Shown: positions 17,808 through 25,738 of the stretch, piece after piece | Position numbering within the stretch: the stretch's first letter is position 1 | Layout of the letters: every line of letters begins with the position of its first letter | Source: Deltaproteobacteria bacterium | GTDB lineage: Bacteria > Myxococcota_A > Polyangia > Polyangiales > Houyiibacteriaceae | Assembly: GCA_004283055.1 (NCBI GenBank) | Contig: SHLP01000021.1 | Coordinates: 1-39,003 of the forward strand | Direction: 5' to 3' | DNA: 39,003 bases | Program-made: the position numbers and the translations under genes | Notes under the pieces: generated by a model | What the model was told of the DNA's origin: nothing | The model's input: only the letters and a program-made list of their open reading frames with translations | The model's database searches: none

Positions 17808-20222
17808 GTGCGAATTCCGAGGCTCTTGACCATATTGGGCCCTGCGTCCGTTCTTTACGTTCTCGCCGCGCGGGCCTCCTCGAACGCCACCGAATCCCCG
17901 GACTGGTTGTTGGCGTTGCTGTCTCTCGCTTTCTCGCTGACTCCGCTCGCGGTGCTTGGGACCTGGTCGAGCAGGCGTGGTGCCTCACGGCTCGCATTCA
18001 TGGGGGTGAGCCTCGCCATCGCGCTCGCATCGGCGCGCAGCGCCTCGCCGACCCTCGATGTCACCCACGACCTGGCCTGGTTGTTGGCCGTGATGACGAT
18101 GATTGATCTCGTCTTACCGCGCGAGACCGGCGCTCTCGTCCGGTACGGGGCGTTGAGCGCGTTTGCGTCGGCCGCGTTCGCCGGAGCGGCCTTGGCCCGA
18201 CAGGGCCTGCTTCCTGAAATGACATTCGCGGTCATCGTCGTCCTCGGAATTCTGGCCACGGGCGCCCTTCACCAGATCGTGCTGGTCGGCAGAGGACACG
18301 TCGTCGAGGGCGGCCTCTCGGGAATCGCGCTCTCCTGCCTAGCGGTCGCTCTAGCGTATTGCTGGTTCGGTCCGTTCGACGGCGTGCTCGCCGCCACGGT
18401 CGAGCTCGGGGTGGCCTCCTTGCTCTGGCTCGGCCACCTCGCTTGGCTCGATCCGGGATGGCGCTCCTTGCGGCGGGTTGGTGTGCCGGTGGTCGTCGCT
18501 TCCGCTCTGTGTTTTGGTCTGACGGTAGTCTTCACTCCCGATGCGCCACTCGAGCGTTGGCAGCTCGGCTTGTTTGCCGTGGGCTCGGGAGTCCTTTGGT
18601 GGCTTACATTTGCGTTTGTGCGAAGGCTGTCTGCCCGCGCCGTGTGGAGCACTTCGGGCCGCCTTGCCGACGCCGCAGAATCCGCCCGGGGTCGCTTGGT
18701 CGGAGGGGCGGCCCTCGAAGAGGTTGCCACCGGAGTCCTCACCCCCTTCAGCAAAGTCTTTGACCCGAGCGATCGACCTCCGGAGCTCTACACCCTCGAG
18801 CCCTCGCTCCGGCTTCGGCTCGACACCGGCGAGCGCGCCAATATCAGACGAGCAGAGGCCCCATCCGCAGTCACGAGGGCGCTCTCTGGCGGCGATCGCC
18901 CCGGCGCACTCGATCTGGCCGGTCTGCGAGTCCGGGTCGTACGCGAACCATCGATTCGAGAGCTCGTCAACACGATGACGGACCAAGTGATCGGCTGCGC
19001 ACTTCCCTGTCTTCACCTCGACCATCTCGAAGGCGTGCTTGTCCTTCCCCTGGGAGATCGATCGGAGCGGCTCTCCCGAACCGAGCTCGACGAGCTCGGA
19101 AGCTTGGCAGATTCGCTTGGGGGGGCGCTGGCGTCGGCCTTGGCGCAGCGCCGGGCGGATACACACATTCACGAGCTATCCACGCTGCGACGGGAGGCGG
19201 AGGACCGGATCGCGGCGCTCGAAAGTGCGCTCGATGACCTGCGGGGCCAGTGCGACATGCTCGGGCGCGGCCTTGCCGAGGATCGGACGCTTCACGTGGC
19301 GTACAGTCAGTCGATGAGGCGCGTTCAGACGCGCGCGATCGAGCTCGCTCCGGGCGTCGATCCCATTCTGCTCGTCGCTCCGGCTGGGGCTCCAGTTTTG
19401 CCGGTCTGTCGCTTCATCCACGACCGCGGACCGCGCTGGGAGGCTCCGTTCGTCGTGGCCGACTGCTCAGCCGCACCGCCCGATCAGGTTGCGGGCTTGC
19501 TCTTCGGTTCACAGAGCGGGGGCCGGGCGGGTTGGTTCCACTCCGCAGCCGGCGGGACCTTGCTGCTGCGAGACCTTCCCGCGCTCTCCAAGTCGAATCA
19601 GGCTCGTCTTGCCGAAGCCTTGGCCGATCAGGATTCGCGCGTGCAAGGAAGCCAAGAAGCTCAGCGGCCTCGACCGCGGCTGATTGCAACGACGCGGGCG
19701 CCACTTGCTGAGCTCGCACAGCGCGATGCGATCGACCCCGAGCTAGCGAGACAGATTTCGCGGCCCGGCCTCGAGATTCCGCCTTTGCGCGACCGGCGCG
19801 AAGACGTGCCCTCGCTTGCACTTCTTGCCATCGATCGTGCTTGCCGCGTCTTGGCGCGTGAGCCCGTCGGCATCACGGAAGACGCTATGACCGCACTCGT
19901 CGATCACGACTGGCCCGGTGACGTCGCCGAGCTCGAGCTCATCATCGAGCTCGCGGTTGCCAATGCCGCTGCCAAGACGATCGCGCTCTCCGATCTACCC
20001 CCACTCGCTTGGCCCGGGGCCGAAGAAGAGGAGCCGCTGACGGGCACGTATGTCGAGGTCGAGCGCCGTCTGCTCGAGCGCGCTCTTCTTCGGTCCGGGG
20101 GCAATAAGAGCGAAGCCGCCCGCATGCTCGGCCTCAAGCGCACGACCTTCCTCGATAAGCTTCGCCGTCACGAGCTCGAGCGACGGGCGCAGCACGACCT
20201 CGGGGGCACGGCGCTTGGCTGA
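17808..20222 (+). CDS. Membrane-anchored NtrC-like protein with a dead ATPase domain and Fis HTH
   Basis: 804 residues from the GTG at 17808. Order of parts: about ten membrane helices (5-270), a GAF-like domain (about 300-450), a coiled coil (450-485), a sigma54-activator-like AAA+ domain (about 500-735) and a Fis/HTH_8 DNA-binding domain (750-790, GGNKSEAARMLGLKRTTFLD). The AAA+ fold is recognisable (FVVADCSA, GGTLLL, PPLRDRREDVPSL, WPGDVAELE), but every catalytic feature is gone. The P-loop is APAGAPVL, with no GKE/GKT. The GAFTGA loop is replaced by SGGRAGWF. Walker B DE is RD, and the sensor II Arg of WPGNVRELE is Ala. It probably cannot hydrolyse ATP or remodel sigma54-polymerase, and may instead act as a membrane-bound DNA-binding sensor. 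Confidence 0.82.
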   Translation: MRIPRLLTILGPASVLYVLAARASSNATESPDWLLALLSLAFSLTPLAVLGTWSSRRGASRLAFMGVSLAIALASARSASPTLDVTHDLAWLLAVMTMIDLVLPRETGALVRYGALSAFASAAFAGAALARQGLLPEMTFAVIVVLGILATGALHQIVLVGRGHVVEGGLSGIALSCLAVALAYCWFGPFDGVLAATVELGVASLLWLGHLAWLDPGWRSLRRVGVPVVVASALCFGLTVVFTPDAPLERWQLGLFAVGSGVLWWLTFAFVRRLSARAVWSTSGRLADAAESARGRLVGGAALEEVATGVLTPFSKVFDPSDRPPELYTLEPSLRLRLDTGERANIRRAEAPSAVTRALSGGDRPGALDLAGLRVRVVREPSIRELVNTMTDQVIGCALPCLHLDHLEGVLVLPLGDRSERLSRTELDELGSLADSLGGALASALAQRRADTHIHELSTLRREAEDRIAALESALDDLRGQCDMLGRGLAEDRTLHVAYSQSMRRVQTRAIELAPGVDPILLVAPAGAPVLPVCRFIHDRGPRWEAPFVVADCSAAPPDQVAGLLFGSQSGGRAGWFHSAAGGTLLLRDLPALSKSNQARLAEALADQDSRVQGSQEAQRPRPRLIATTRAPLAELAQRDAIDPELARQISRPGLEIPPLRDRREDVPSLALLAIDRACRVLAREPVGITEDAMTALVDHDWPGDVAELELIIELAVANAAAKTIALSDLPPLAWPGAEEEEPLTGTYVEVERRLLERALLRSGGNKSEAARMLGLKRTTFLDKLRRHELERRAQHDLGGTALG

Positions 20223-20811
20223 GTCGATTCGACCCATCCTTCTTTGGGACGTGATGGGCACACTCGTGCACGACCCATTCTTCGACGAGATGCCGAAGTT
20301 CTTCGAGCTGAGCTTCGAGGAGCTGTTTGCGGTCAAGCATCCGAGCGCCTGGGTCGAATTCGAGCGCGGTGAACGCAGCGAAGAAGAGTTTCTCGCAAAT
20401 TTTTTCGCAGATGGCCGAGACTTCGATCGCGAGGGTTTCGTGGACCTCGTTCGCGCTTCGTATCGGTGGCTTCCCGGCCTCGAACAGCTTCTGGGCGAGC
20501 TCCACGGCGGGCGGTGCCGCATGCATGCGTTCTCCAATTATCCCGTTTGGTACCAACTCATCGAAGAACGCCTGCGTCCGTCGCGATTTCTGGACTGGAC
20601 CTTCGTCTCTTGCCTTACCGGGCTCCGCAAGCCGGACTCGGCCGCGTACGCGCAGGCCTTGGATGCACTCGGGGTGCCGGGAGATCGCTGTATCTTCATC
20701 GATGATCGCGTCAGCAACTGCGAGGCTGCACGGGATCACGGGATTCACAGCGTGGTCTTCGAGGGGGTCGAGTCATTGCGCGCGTCGCTGCGGGACGCTG
20801 GCGTGCTCTAG
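20215..20811 (+). CDS. HAD-superfamily hydrolase
   Basis: A 198-residue HAD protein from a TTG start overlapping the previous stop. Motif I is LLWDVMGTL: nucleophile Asp12 is present, but the second Asp (general acid in HAD phosphatases) is Met14, as in haloacid-dehalogenase-like members that carry Tyr there. Motif II is AFSNYP, motif III Lys is in GLRKPDSAAY, and motif IV is FIDDRVSNCEAA. A helical cap lies between motifs I and II. The substrate is unknown. The next ATG would remove the nucleophile, so the TTG start is needed. Overlap with the NtrC-like gene suggests coupled translation. Its stop abuts the stop of the convergent HEAT gene. Confidence 0.8.
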   Translation: MAESIRPILLWDVMGTLVHDPFFDEMPKFFELSFEELFAVKHPSAWVEFERGERSEEEFLANFFADGRDFDREGFVDLVRASYRWLPGLEQLLGELHGGRCRMHAFSNYPVWYQLIEERLRPSRFLDWTFVSCLTGLRKPDSAAYAQALDALGVPGDRCIFIDDRVSNCEAARDHGIHSVVFEGVESLRASLRDAGVL

Positions 20812-21822
20812 TCATTCGGGGTGGCTCTTGGACCACCAGCGCTGGTAGCTCGCCTGGATTGTCAGGAACTGCTCACGGTCCGCCGTCTCGGACAAGGGCT
20901 GCAAGAAGCGCGTCGAATGCCAAAGCTCGCGTGAGGCGAGGAGACGAATGTTGGCCCGGCCGTCTCCAAGCCCTTCGATCAGCCATTGAATGCGCGTTTC
21001 GTCACCGCGCTCCGCGAGCCAGCGGAGCCAAGGATCCCTCGAAAAACCGAAGTCGTGGGCTGTCAGCACTCTGAGCCCGACGCGGCAGGCGGTCGCGATG
21101 CCGCGATCGGCGTCGGCCAGCAAATCGACGAAGAGCGCGGCCGAAGCTTCGTCGCGCAGCTGGGTGAGCGCCGAGACTGCTCGGCGCCGAATGGGAAGCG
21201 GCTGCGTACCGTCGGCGGCACAGCGGCGCAGCTCGCCGAGGGCATTTAGGAACAGGGCCTCATGTTGATATGCACTCAAGAGATGCAACGCGACGCGGCG
21301 GCACTCGCGGTCTTCGTCTAGAGACGCCTGCATCAGCGGCTCGATGAGTCGGGGGCTCGAATACGCTGCGCAGATCACCGTGGCGTAGTATCGAACCTTC
21401 GAAGTCGGGTCTCGCATCAGGCGAGCGAGATACGGGATCGCCTCGCCCTCGAACGCGGCGAGAGCGGTTGCGATTGCCGAAATCTCGTCGGGGCGCTGCA
21501 AACGCGAATCCGTCGCCAAGGAGTGGCGCCACAGCGGCCCTGGGAACCTCGCGGACAACGCTTCGAGCCCGAAGTTCCCAAGCGCCATCAGGCGCCTCAC
21601 CACAGGTGCGATCTCTCTAGGGCCGAGAGTGTCCAGTTCCTCAACGAGTCTTTCGGCGAGCTCGACTAGATTTTCCTTCAGCACCGGTGCGCTGTCGGAC
21701 CCGCGGTCTGCGGCTGCGGGCGCCTTTTCGCGGACGCGAGACCCAATGTCCTCCGTGCCACCGTCCGGTGTCGTCGGAATGACACCCGCCGGTAGAGGGT
21801 ACTTTCGAGTCGGCCCAGCCAT
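20812..21822 (-). CDS. HEAT-repeat protein paralogous to the MshEN-HEAT protein
   Basis: 336 residues from the ATG at 21822. Residues 1-50 are Pro/Gly-rich and probably disordered; 52-335 are HEAT-like helical repeats. The order of features follows the C-terminal part of the protein at 15620-17758: LEALSARFPGPLW versus LPALAREFPGKLW, AIPYLARLM...VRYYATVI versus SVPYLIPLL...IRYYASIV, RDPWLRWLAER...IQWLIEGL versus SKKKWSVWYEK...VVWLINAL, and a final Y-x2-WW. It therefore looks like a duplicate lacking the MshEN domain. A TATAAC -10-like hexamer (21835-21830, minus strand) lies 7 nt before the ATG. The role is probably protein-protein scaffolding. Confidence 0.75.
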   Translation of the reverse strand: MAGPTRKYPLPAGVIPTTPDGGTEDIGSRVREKAPAAADRGSDSAPVLKENLVELAERLVEELDTLGPREIAPVVRRLMALGNFGLEALSARFPGPLWRHSLATDSRLQRPDEISAIATALAAFEGEAIPYLARLMRDPTSKVRYYATVICAAYSSPRLIEPLMQASLDEDRECRRVALHLLSAYQHEALFLNALGELRRCAADGTQPLPIRRRAVSALTQLRDEASAALFVDLLADADRGIATACRVGLRVLTAHDFGFSRDPWLRWLAERGDETRIQWLIEGLGDGRANIRLLASRELWHSTRFLQPLSETADREQFLTIQASYQRWWSKSHPE

Positions 21823-21902
21823 GAGCACGGTTATACCAGGGGCCCGGCATTTTTGTGCGACTCGCTGGTCTTGCTCTGTTTTAGGGGGCAAACTTCGCCT
21901 CC

Positions 21903-22877
21903 ATGTACAGGATGGTCGTGCGTGAGCTGGCGGGCCCGGCCGCCTTGGAGCGCGAAGAGCTGAGCGAAGTCCAGGCCGGCCCGGGCGAGGTCGTCATCGA
22001 CGTGAAAGCGGTGGGCTGTAACTTCTTCGACACGCTCATCACCGAGGGGAAGTATCAGGTCAAGCCCGAGCTGCCGTTCTCACCGGGCGCCGAAGTTGCA
22101 GGAATCGTTCGAACGCTGGGCCCAGGTATTTCGCGTTTTTCGGTCGGCGACCGCGTCAGCGCCTTACTGGAATACGGTGGCTACACGTCGATCGTCGCTG
22201 CGCCTGAGCCGCGTGTCTTTCCCATCACGAACGAGATGAGGTTCGAGGAGGCCGCGGCGCTCGGACTCGTTTATCAGACTTCGTATGTCGGCCTGGCGCA
22301 TCGCGCGAACCTCAAGAAAGGCGAAACGCTCCTCGTACACGCCGCGGCCGGAGGAGTAGGGCTAGCCGCGGTCCAACTCGGAGTCGCACTCGGTGCAAAG
22401 GTGATCGGCACCGCCGGGACGGAGGAAAAGCTCGCGCTCGTCAAAGCGAACGGCGCGCACGAAGCCATCAACTACCGCGAAGAAGATTGGGTCGGGAGAG
22501 TGAAAGAGCTGACCTCGGGTCGTGGCGCGGACGTGGTCTACGACCCGGTTGGCGGGGACACCTTCGATCTATCGACAAAATGCATCGCCTTCGAAGGAAG
22601 GATTCTCATCATTGGCTTCGCGAGCGGAAAAATTCCATCTGCGAAGATGAACCGCGTGCTGGTCAAGAACTTCTCCCTGATCGGGCTACACTGGGGGCTC
22701 TACTTCAAGATGAACCCCGGCGTGATTCAGCACGCTCAGGAGGCCATCGTGCGCCTTCATGCTGAAGGAAAAATTGCGCCGTTGGTCTCTGCAACCTATC
22801 CGCTCTCGGAGGCCGAAGCAGCCCTCGCGGAGCTGGGCGGACGCAAGACTACAGGCAAGGTGGTTCTGATCCCCTAG
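21903..22877 (+). CDS. NADPH:quinone oxidoreductase family protein
   Basis: A 324-residue zinc-free medium-chain dehydrogenase/reductase. The GroES-like N-terminal half has VGCNFFDTLITEGKYQ and PFSPGAEVAGIVRTLG. The nucleotide-binding half has LLVHAAAGGVGLAAVQLG (about 144-161), and NYREEDWVGRVKELTSGRGA and YDPVGGDTF are typical of quinone reductase/crotonase-like members. No zinc-ligand cysteines are present. It probably reduces quinones or enones with NADPH in the cytoplasm. The gene is single and divergent from the HEAT gene. An AGGGGG lies 13 nt before the ATG, further than usual. Its stop and the cbiX stop share the bases CTAG. Confidence 0.88.
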   Translation: MYRMVVRELAGPAALEREELSEVQAGPGEVVIDVKAVGCNFFDTLITEGKYQVKPELPFSPGAEVAGIVRTLGPGISRFSVGDRVSALLEYGGYTSIVAAPEPRVFPITNEMRFEEAAALGLVYQTSYVGLAHRANLKKGETLLVHAAAGGVGLAAVQLGVALGAKVIGTAGTEEKLALVKANGAHEAINYREEDWVGRVKELTSGRGADVVYDPVGGDTFDLSTKCIAFEGRILIIGFASGKIPSAKMNRVLVKNFSLIGLHWGLYFKMNPGVIQHAQEAIVRLHAEGKIAPLVSATYPLSEAEAALAELGGRKTTGKVVLIP

Positions 22878-23302
22878 GCGCCTCGGGGCTCGAAGTCTGC
22901 AAGCGCCGACTGGCAGCGCTCGATTACCGCGTCGATGACACCGGCGTGACTGCCGAGCGGCGCCGCCATCGAAAACCGAACGCCTCGATGGCGAGCGGCG
23001 GCTTCGGCTACGAGGTGGGGTAGGTCCTCGGTCACGTGGCGGCCCGGCGCGAGCATGAACGGATGGACGACCACCTCGGTCGCTCCTTGGGCGACGCAGC
23101 TCGCAAAGCCCTCGGCGATCGTGGGCTCCGCGAGCTCCATGTGAGCAGGCTCCACGATGCTCGTCGCACCGAGTCGCTCCTTGACCAATGCAGCGACCTC
23201 TCCGAGAAGTGTGTTGGCCGCAGCGCGTCGGCTTCCATGGTCGATCAAGAGCACCGCAGTGCGCTCGCCCGTCGCCTGCTCGTTCGCGGCGGAGAAGTTC
23301 AT
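22874..23302 (-). CDS. Sirohydrochlorin cobalto/ferrochelatase (CbiX family)
   Basis: A 142-residue single-domain type II chelatase, which inserts Co2+ or Fe2+ into sirohydrochlorin or a related tetrapyrrole. The start of the fold is AVLLIDHGSRR (His22). The metal-binding loop is VVVHPFMLAPGRHVTEDLP (His80, His89). The length fits the short CbiX type that works as a dimer. No other cobalamin or siroheme gene is in the window, so metal and pathway are open. The start is the ATG at 23302; the frame is open upstream without homologous sequence. Its stop overlaps the convergent oxidoreductase stop by 4 nt. Confidence 0.85.
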   Translation of the reverse strand: MNFSAANEQATGERTAVLLIDHGSRRAAANTLLGEVAALVKERLGATSIVEPAHMELAEPTIAEGFASCVAQGATEVVVHPFMLAPGRHVTEDLPHLVAEAAARHRGVRFSMAAPLGSHAGVIDAVIERCQSALADFEPRGA

Positions 23303-23360
23303 CGGGCGTATCTGGGTCACGCGCTTCTGGGTGTCAAGAACCGAAGCCGGCGCGTAGACG

Positions 23361-24221
23361 TCAGGCGCAGCCTGACAGAGCGCGCTTGACAGATCCCACG
23401 TACGAGCCGCCAAACAGGTTGACGTGCACCAAAAGTGGGTAGAGCTGATAGAGGGCAACCCGTCGTTCCGCGCCCGGTGAGAGTGGCAGGGCCTCGGAGT
23501 ACGCGGCAAAGACCCGCTCCCCGAAGCCGCCGAACAGCCTCATCATCGCCAGATCGATTTCTCGGTGACCCCCGTAGACCGCCGGGTCGATCAGCGCAGG
23601 CTGACCAGCATCGTCGACGTGCAGGTTGCCGCCCCAGAGGTCGCCATGCAAGCGAGACGGAGGCTCTGCTGCGCCAACGCGATCGGGGAGAACACGCTGC
23701 AGGGCCTCGAAGCCGGAGCGCGTCGCCGCATCGATCGAGCCACCGTCCACGGCAAGCCGCAGCTGCGGCTCGAGGCGGGAGGTCCAATAGAACGAAGCCC
23801 AGTCGTCGGCTACCTCGTTCGACTGCGCCAGCCGGCCAATGAAATTGTCGTGGTCGAGGCCGAACGAGGGGGCGCCAAAGGCGTGCAGGGCAGCCAGCGA
23901 TCGCCCCAACGTTTCATCGAACCCCGCCGCTCGCTTCGCCGGCGTGATCAGCTCCAGCGCCAAAAACGCTGGACGCGCGTCCGAAAGCGCGATCACGCTA
24001 GGCGTTCGAATTGCGCCGGCATCGGCGAGCCATCGGAGGCCGCGCGCTTCCGCCTCGTACATGCCCAACGGTGGGTTTTGATGCGTCTTGACGAAAAGCT
24101 GAGACCCGTCGGCAAGGGTGACCTGGTATGCGTCATTGATGTCCCCGCCACCGAGACCCCGGGCGCATCGAAGCGGTTTGCCCAAGCGCTCCCCGAGTGC
24201 ATGACGCAACTCCGGGTTCAT
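23361..24221 (-). CDS. Fructosamine/ketosamine 3-kinase family protein
   Basis: A 286-residue kinase of the fructosamine kinase family, related to aminoglycoside phosphotransferases. It has an N-terminal nucleotide lobe (QLFVKTHQN, with the ATP-binding Lys) and a long acidic helix (YEAEARGLRWLADAG). The catalytic loop is RLHGDLWGGNLHVD, with the metal Asp in LIDPAVYGGHREIDLAMM. Family enzymes phosphorylate sugar adducts on lysines so that they fall off; bacterial members often prefer ribulosamines and erythrulosamines. The start overlaps the stop of the upstream phosphatase gene (ATGA), a partnership with biochemical meaning. Confidence 0.9.
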   Translation of the reverse strand: MNPELRHALGERLGKPLRCARGLGGGDINDAYQVTLADGSQLFVKTHQNPPLGMYEAEARGLRWLADAGAIRTPSVIALSDARPAFLALELITPAKRAAGFDETLGRSLAALHAFGAPSFGLDHDNFIGRLAQSNEVADDWASFYWTSRLEPQLRLAVDGGSIDAATRSGFEALQRVLPDRVGAAEPPSRLHGDLWGGNLHVDDAGQPALIDPAVYGGHREIDLAMMRLFGGFGERVFAAYSEALPLSPGAERRVALYQLYPLLVHVNLFGGSYVGSVKRALSGCA

Positions 24222-24700
24222 AGCCGATGCTTCTCTCGGATGTGCCTCAAGAGCCCACTCGCCGCGGCTTCACAAATGTCGAGCACGGTTTCGAAACCGT
24301 CTCCCTCACCATAGTATGGATCGGGCACGTCGGCGTCGCGCGCCGAGCCAGGATCGTAGCTCCGGAAAAGAACGACTTTCGCCTTCGCGTCGTCGTCCGG
24401 GGCCATCCGAAGGAGGTCACGTCGATTCGCCCGATCCATGGCGATCAAATAATCGAAGCGCTCAAAGTCGCCGGTCTCCAACAGGCGTGCACGCCCGCCG
24501 AGCTCGATACCGCGGCGCTTTGCGGACGCTCTCGCCCGGGGGTCGGGACGGTCGCCTACGTGCCAGTCTCCCGTTCCCGCGCTGTCGATCTCGATCGCGC
24601 CGGCGAGCTGCGCGCGATCGAGGAGCCGACGCATGGTGCCTTCCGCCGTAGGCGAGCGGCAAATGTTCCCAAGACAAACGAAACAGACGCGGATGGGCAT
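24218..24700 (-). CDS. Low-molecular-weight protein tyrosine phosphatase
   Basis: A 160-residue cytoplasmic phosphatase. The P-loop C-x5-R-S is near the N-terminus (CLGNICRSPTAEG), and the general-acid loop is DPYYGEGDGFE. AMDRANRRDLLRMAP is also typical. The start is the ATG at 24700, so that the P-loop begins at about residue 9, as in the family. It is the first gene of a two-gene unit with the ketosamine kinase. In characterised bacteria, low-Mr phosphatases next to such kinases can dephosphorylate ribulosamine 5-phosphate adducts, so protein repair is as likely a role as tyrosine dephosphorylation. Confidence 0.92.
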   Translation of the reverse strand: MPIRVCFVCLGNICRSPTAEGTMRRLLDRAQLAGAIEIDSAGTGDWHVGDRPDPRARASAKRRGIELGGRARLLETGDFERFDYLIAMDRANRRDLLRMAPDDDAKAKVVLFRSYDPGSARDADVPDPYYGEGDGFETVLDICEAAASGLLRHIREKHRL

Positions 24701-24744
24701 CAGGGCTTTCCGTGCGTCGGAATCCAGACCGACATCATATTTGA

Positions 24745-24772
24745 CGACTACCGCCGGCCGGAACGATGTCAA
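24745..24772 (-). promoter_or_regulatory. Candidate promoter of the phosphatase-kinase unit
   Basis: Read on the minus strand: TTGACA (24772-24767, perfect -35), 16-nt spacer, TAGTCG (24750-24745). A CCGGCCGG palindrome lies in the spacer (24754-24761), and a TTGACG faces the other way at 24741-24746. Leader length would be about 40 nt. Confidence 0.35.
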
Positions 24773-24801
24773 GCGACCCGACGCCGTGTTAGGCTTCGGG
24801 G

Positions 24802-25215
24802 ATGGACGTCGTATTGGGTCCCGACATCTTCGTGAACGCTTCGATCGCGCTCGGCTCTCCACCGGAGAGAGCTGTCCGGCGTGCGTTCGGTGGTCCTGCA
24901 AGGCCTAAAACCTCGACCTGGGTGATGGAACGCGTCGAGTCCATGCTTCAAGCGCTTCCGGAATTCAAAGACGATGCGGTCGCACGGCAAATGACCACCA
25001 TTCGCGGTCTGGTCGAGGTCGTCGAGACGAAGAGCTTCTCGGCAGAAGAATGGAACGAGGCGCTGGTCGCGCTCGCGCAGGCTGCCGGGGTTGCCCGGGT
25101 GCTGACCGATCACCCCGATCTTCTGGCAGGCAACGGCATGAGCGGCGTGGAGTTCGTCTCATCGGACGACTGGCTGGGCGAGCAGGTCACTCCGCCGCCG
25201 CCGCCCGGTACTTAG
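24802..25215 (+). CDS. PIN-like domain protein
   Basis: A 137-residue protein with a PIN-like outline. An early strand-Asp motif (VVLGPDIFVNASIAL, where PIN nucleases have D-T-N) is followed by helices with acidic residues, and a late VLTDHPDLLAG resembles the final Asp-containing motif. The usual first Asp-x-Asn is altered, so nuclease activity is uncertain. No antitoxin-like gene is next to it, so I do not call a toxin-antitoxin pair. The C-terminus is a short run of prolines. It is divergent from the phosphatase gene by 101 bp; a TAGGCT (24790-24795) lies 6 nt before the ATG. Confidence 0.55.
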   Translation: MDVVLGPDIFVNASIALGSPPERAVRRAFGGPARPKTSTWVMERVESMLQALPEFKDDAVARQMTTIRGLVEVVETKSFSAEEWNEALVALAQAAGVARVLTDHPDLLAGNGMSGVEFVSSDDWLGEQVTPPPPPGT

Positions 25216-25261
25216 CCTCGCCCCTTGAGGCAAGTAGCCCAGGCCTGCTAGGGGGTAACCG

Positions 25262-25738
25262 GTGTCCGATCCATTTCTCCCACAGAAGGACGAAATCCGG
25301 CGACGCCTCGAGGGGCGTTACGTCGGCGCGGTCCCGCACAACCAGGCGTTGGGGCTGCGCGTCGTCGACTACCGACCGGAGCATCTCTCGCTTGCCCTTC
25401 CTTACCGCGCAGATCTCGTAGGCAACCCGGAGACCGAGGTGCTTCACGGCGGCTGCATCACCAGCCTGATCGACGCGACCTGTGGGGGAGCAGTCATCAT
25501 GTCGCTCGCAGCTCCTCGGCGCATTGCGACGCTCGATCTTCGAATCGACTACGTGCGTCCCGCCCTGCCTCACCAAGAAGTGATTTGCGGCGCCCATTGC
25601 TACAAGGTGACGCGGCACGTCGCGTTCGTACGCGCCAGGGCGCACCATGGAAACAAGGCAAGCCCCATCGCCGCAGCATCTGGCACGTTCGTCATCTTCC
25701 CCGAGGAAGAACGGCAAACCGAAGACGAGGGGGCTTGA
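25262..25738 (+). CDS. PaaI-like hot-dog thioesterase (Asp type)
   Basis: A 158-residue hot-dog protein from a GTG start preceded by AGGGGGT. The active-site helix begins VLHGGCITSLIDATCGG, with Asp nine residues after the His, as in PaaI. LDLRIDYVRPAL is the usual central strand. These enzymes hydrolyse acyl-CoA thioesters in the cytoplasm; the substrate is unknown. It is the first of two adjacent, non-identical thioesterases, and its TGA overlaps the next ATG by one base. A TTGAGG-18-TAGGGG promoter-like pair (25225-25254) overlaps the ribosome binding site. Confidence 0.85.
   Translation: MSDPFLPQKDEIRRRLEGRYVGAVPHNQALGLRVVDYRPEHLSLALPYRADLVGNPETEVLHGGCITSLIDATCGGAVIMSLAAPRRIATLDLRIDYVRPALPHQEVICGAHCYKVTRHVAFVRARAHHGNKASPIAAASGTFVIFPEEERQTEDEGA

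Noticed and set aside
24802..25215. PIN-like gene as a toxin of a toxin-antitoxin pair
   Set aside because: No small antitoxin-like gene is next to it and its first acidic motif is altered.
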